This document shows positions 62,511 to 64,000 of a stretch of 64,000 bases of DNA, one piece after another. Position 1 is the first letter of the stretch, and each line of letters opens with the position of its first letter. Origin of the DNA: Litoditis marina (taxonomy: Eukaryota; Nematoda; Chromadorea; Rhabditida; Rhabditidae); the NCBI GenBank assembly GCA_964036275.1, contig CAXIWQ010000222.1, forward strand, positions 1 to 64,000, in the 5' to 3' direction. The notes beneath the pieces were generated by a model. The model was not told where the DNA came from, did not search any database, and was given only the letters and a program-made list of their open reading frames with translations. Made by a program: the position numbers and the translations under genes.

Positions 62511-64000
62511 GGTTATTACCTCTTTGCCTTGCAGCTACAGAAAAAAGTTCATACGGCTATCAAGTCTGTTGCTCCCAGCTACAAAAACCTGATACGACAA
62601 TCTATTCTGTGGCGCACAGCCACAAAAGACAAATTAACGCGGTTATCACCTCTTTGCCTTGCAGCTACAGAAAAAAGTTCATACGGCTATCAAGTCTGTT
62701 GCTCCCAGCTACAAAAACCTGATACGAAAACTATTCTGTGGCGCACAGCCACAAAAGACAAATTAACGCGGTTATTACCTCTTTGCCTTGCAGCTACAGA
62801 AAAAAGTTCATACGGCTATCAAGTCTGTTGCTCCCAGCTACAAAAACCTAATACGACTTTATATTCTGTGGCGCACAGCCACAAAAGACAAATTAACGCG
62901 GTTATTGACTCTTTGCCGTGCAGCTACAGAAAAAAGTTTATATGGCTATCAAGTATGTTGCTCCCAGCTAGAAAAACCCAATACAACTATCTATTCTGTG
63001 GCACACAGCCACAAAATACGATATAACGCGGTTATCGACTCTTTGCCTTGCAGCTACAAAAAAAAGTTTATACGGCTATCAAGTCTGTTGCTCATGGCTA
63101 CAAAAACCTAATACGACTTTATATCCTATGGCGCACAGCCACAAAAGACAAATTAACGCGGTTATTACCTCTTTGCCTTGCAGCTACAGAAAAAAGTTCA
63201 TACGGCTATCAAGTCTGTTGCTCCCAGCTACAAAAACCTGATACGACAATCTATTCTGTGGCGCACAGCCACAAAAGACAAATTAACGCGGTTATCACCT
63301 CTTTGCCTTGCAGCTACAGAAAAAAGTTCATACGGCTATCAAGTCTGTTGCTCCCAGCTACAAAAACCTGATACGAAATCTATTCTGTGGCGCACAGCCA
63401 CAAAAGACAAATTAACGCGGTTATTACCTCTTTGCCTTGCAGCTACAGAAAAAAGTTCATACGGCTATCAAGTCTGTTGCTCCCAGCTACAAAAACCTAA
63501 TACGACTATCTTTTCTGTGGCACACAGCCACAAAAGACGAATTAACGCGGTTATTGACTCTTTGCCTTGCAGCTACAGAAAAAAGTTTATACGGCTATCA
63601 AGTCTGTTGCTCCCAGCTACAAAAACCTAATACGACTTACTATTCTGTGGCGCACAGCCACAAAAGACAAATTAACGCGGTTATTGACTCTTTACCGTGC
63701 AGCTTAATAAAAAAGTTTATACGGCTATCGAGTATGTTGCTCCCAGCTACAAAAACCTAATACGACAATCTATTCTGTGGCGCACAGCCACAAAATACGA
63801 ATTAACGCGGTTATCGACTCTTTGCCTTGCAACTACAGAGAACAGTTCATACGGCTATCAAGTCTGTTGCTCCCAGATACAAAAACCTAATACGACTATC
63901 TATTATGTGGCGCACAGCCACAAAATACGAATTAACGCGGTTATCGTCTCTTTGGCTTGCAGCTACAGAGAACAGTTCATACGGCTATCAAATCTGTCGC
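62511..64000 (+). repeat. 18-monomer tandem duplication, copy 2, cut by window end
   Basis: Matches 60,173-61,662. The GCTTAATAAAAAAG (63,700), TCGAGTATG, TATTATGTGG and ATCTGTCGC landmarks are all in place. The window ends inside the ATCTGTCGC monomer, so the unit and the array continue beyond it. Confidence 0.75.

Larger units (their letters stand above)
1..64000 (+). repeat. 130-bp tandem satellite array filling the window
   Basis: Every stretch I read is a copy of the same ~130-bp unit, recognisable by CCCAGCTACAAAAACC, then CTGTGGCGCACAGCCAC, TTAACGCGGTTAT, and TTGCAGCTACAG followed by an A-run and TACGGCTATCAA. Copies are head to tail with no visible inversion, spacer or foreign insert. 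About 490 monomers fit in the window. Adjacent monomers differ at a limited set of diagnostic positions, while distant stretches of several kilobases can be nearly identical; unequal exchange and segmental amplification produce this pattern. Length differences come mainly from A-runs (129-132 bp), with a rare 122-bp form. The array enters and leaves the window, so its full length is unknown. A eukaryotic heterochromatic satellite is the natural reading, but the family is not one I recognise. No gene, RNA gene, promoter or origin can be supported in it. Confidence 0.97.

Noticed and set aside
1..64000. CRISPR array
   Set aside because: The repeats are contiguous 130-bp units without unique spacers, and no associated genes exist.
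1..64000. CENP-B-box-like or telomeric motif marking a centromere or telomere
   Set aside because: I found no match to the TTCG....A..CGGG pattern and no runs of a short telomeric repeat. Centromere identity cannot be claimed from this sequence.
1..64000. Transposon or retroelement insertion
   Set aside because: No interruption of the 130-bp period longer than small indels, no terminal repeats and no transposase or polymerase motifs.

Overview
The whole 64-kb window is one uninterrupted tandem satellite array. The basic unit is about 130 bp, roughly 490 copies run head to tail, and all copies point the same way. I see no inverted block, no unique sequence, no transposon and no gene. Overall composition is about 41-42% GC, estimated by counting one consensus monomer. 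An array this long with mosaic higher-order structure is what one expects of eukaryotic heterochromatin (centromeric, pericentromeric or subtelomeric). I do not recognise the satellite family and cannot name the organism. There are no telomeric repeats and no CENP-B-box-like motif, so the chromosomal position is unknown.

The structure is nested at three levels. (1) Each 130-bp monomer is itself three diverged sub-repeats of about 41, 45 and 44 bp, each opening with CAGC[T/C]ACA plus an A-run and ending in a TCTGTGGC-like block, so the satellite probably arose by triplication of a ~43-bp ancestor. (2) Monomers fall into recognisable variant types. (3) Strings of variants are duplicated as higher-order repeats (HORs) of 3, 4, 8, 13, 17, 18, 24, 25, 29, 37 and 41 monomers, with copies overlapping and nested.

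Layout: 1-5.68 kb lacks the 'marker' monomer and is built from a 17-mer theme. 5.68-29.5 kb is a marker-punctuated domain with cycles of 9 to 18 monomers, including a 5.33-kb tandem duplication (7.26-17.91 kb). 29.5-36.05 kb is a 25-monomer (3.25-kb) tandem duplication with an inner 4-mer repeat. 36.05-42.5 kb carries 8-mer duplications. 42.5-53.4 kb is almost marker-free and is built from 390-bp trimers, a GAAAACC variant and a 122-bp short monomer. 53.5-57.4 kb is a more diverged segment holding a 13-mer tandem duplication. 57.5-58.7 kb is an indel-riddled patch that looks like poor consensus sequence. 58.7-64 kb is an 18-mer repeat that runs off the window.

Many 60-320-codon reading frames exist on the + strand. 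They are produced by the repeat: consensus stops fall in one frame of the monomer and 130 is not divisible by 3, so similar frames recur every 130 bp. I annotate no coding sequence.
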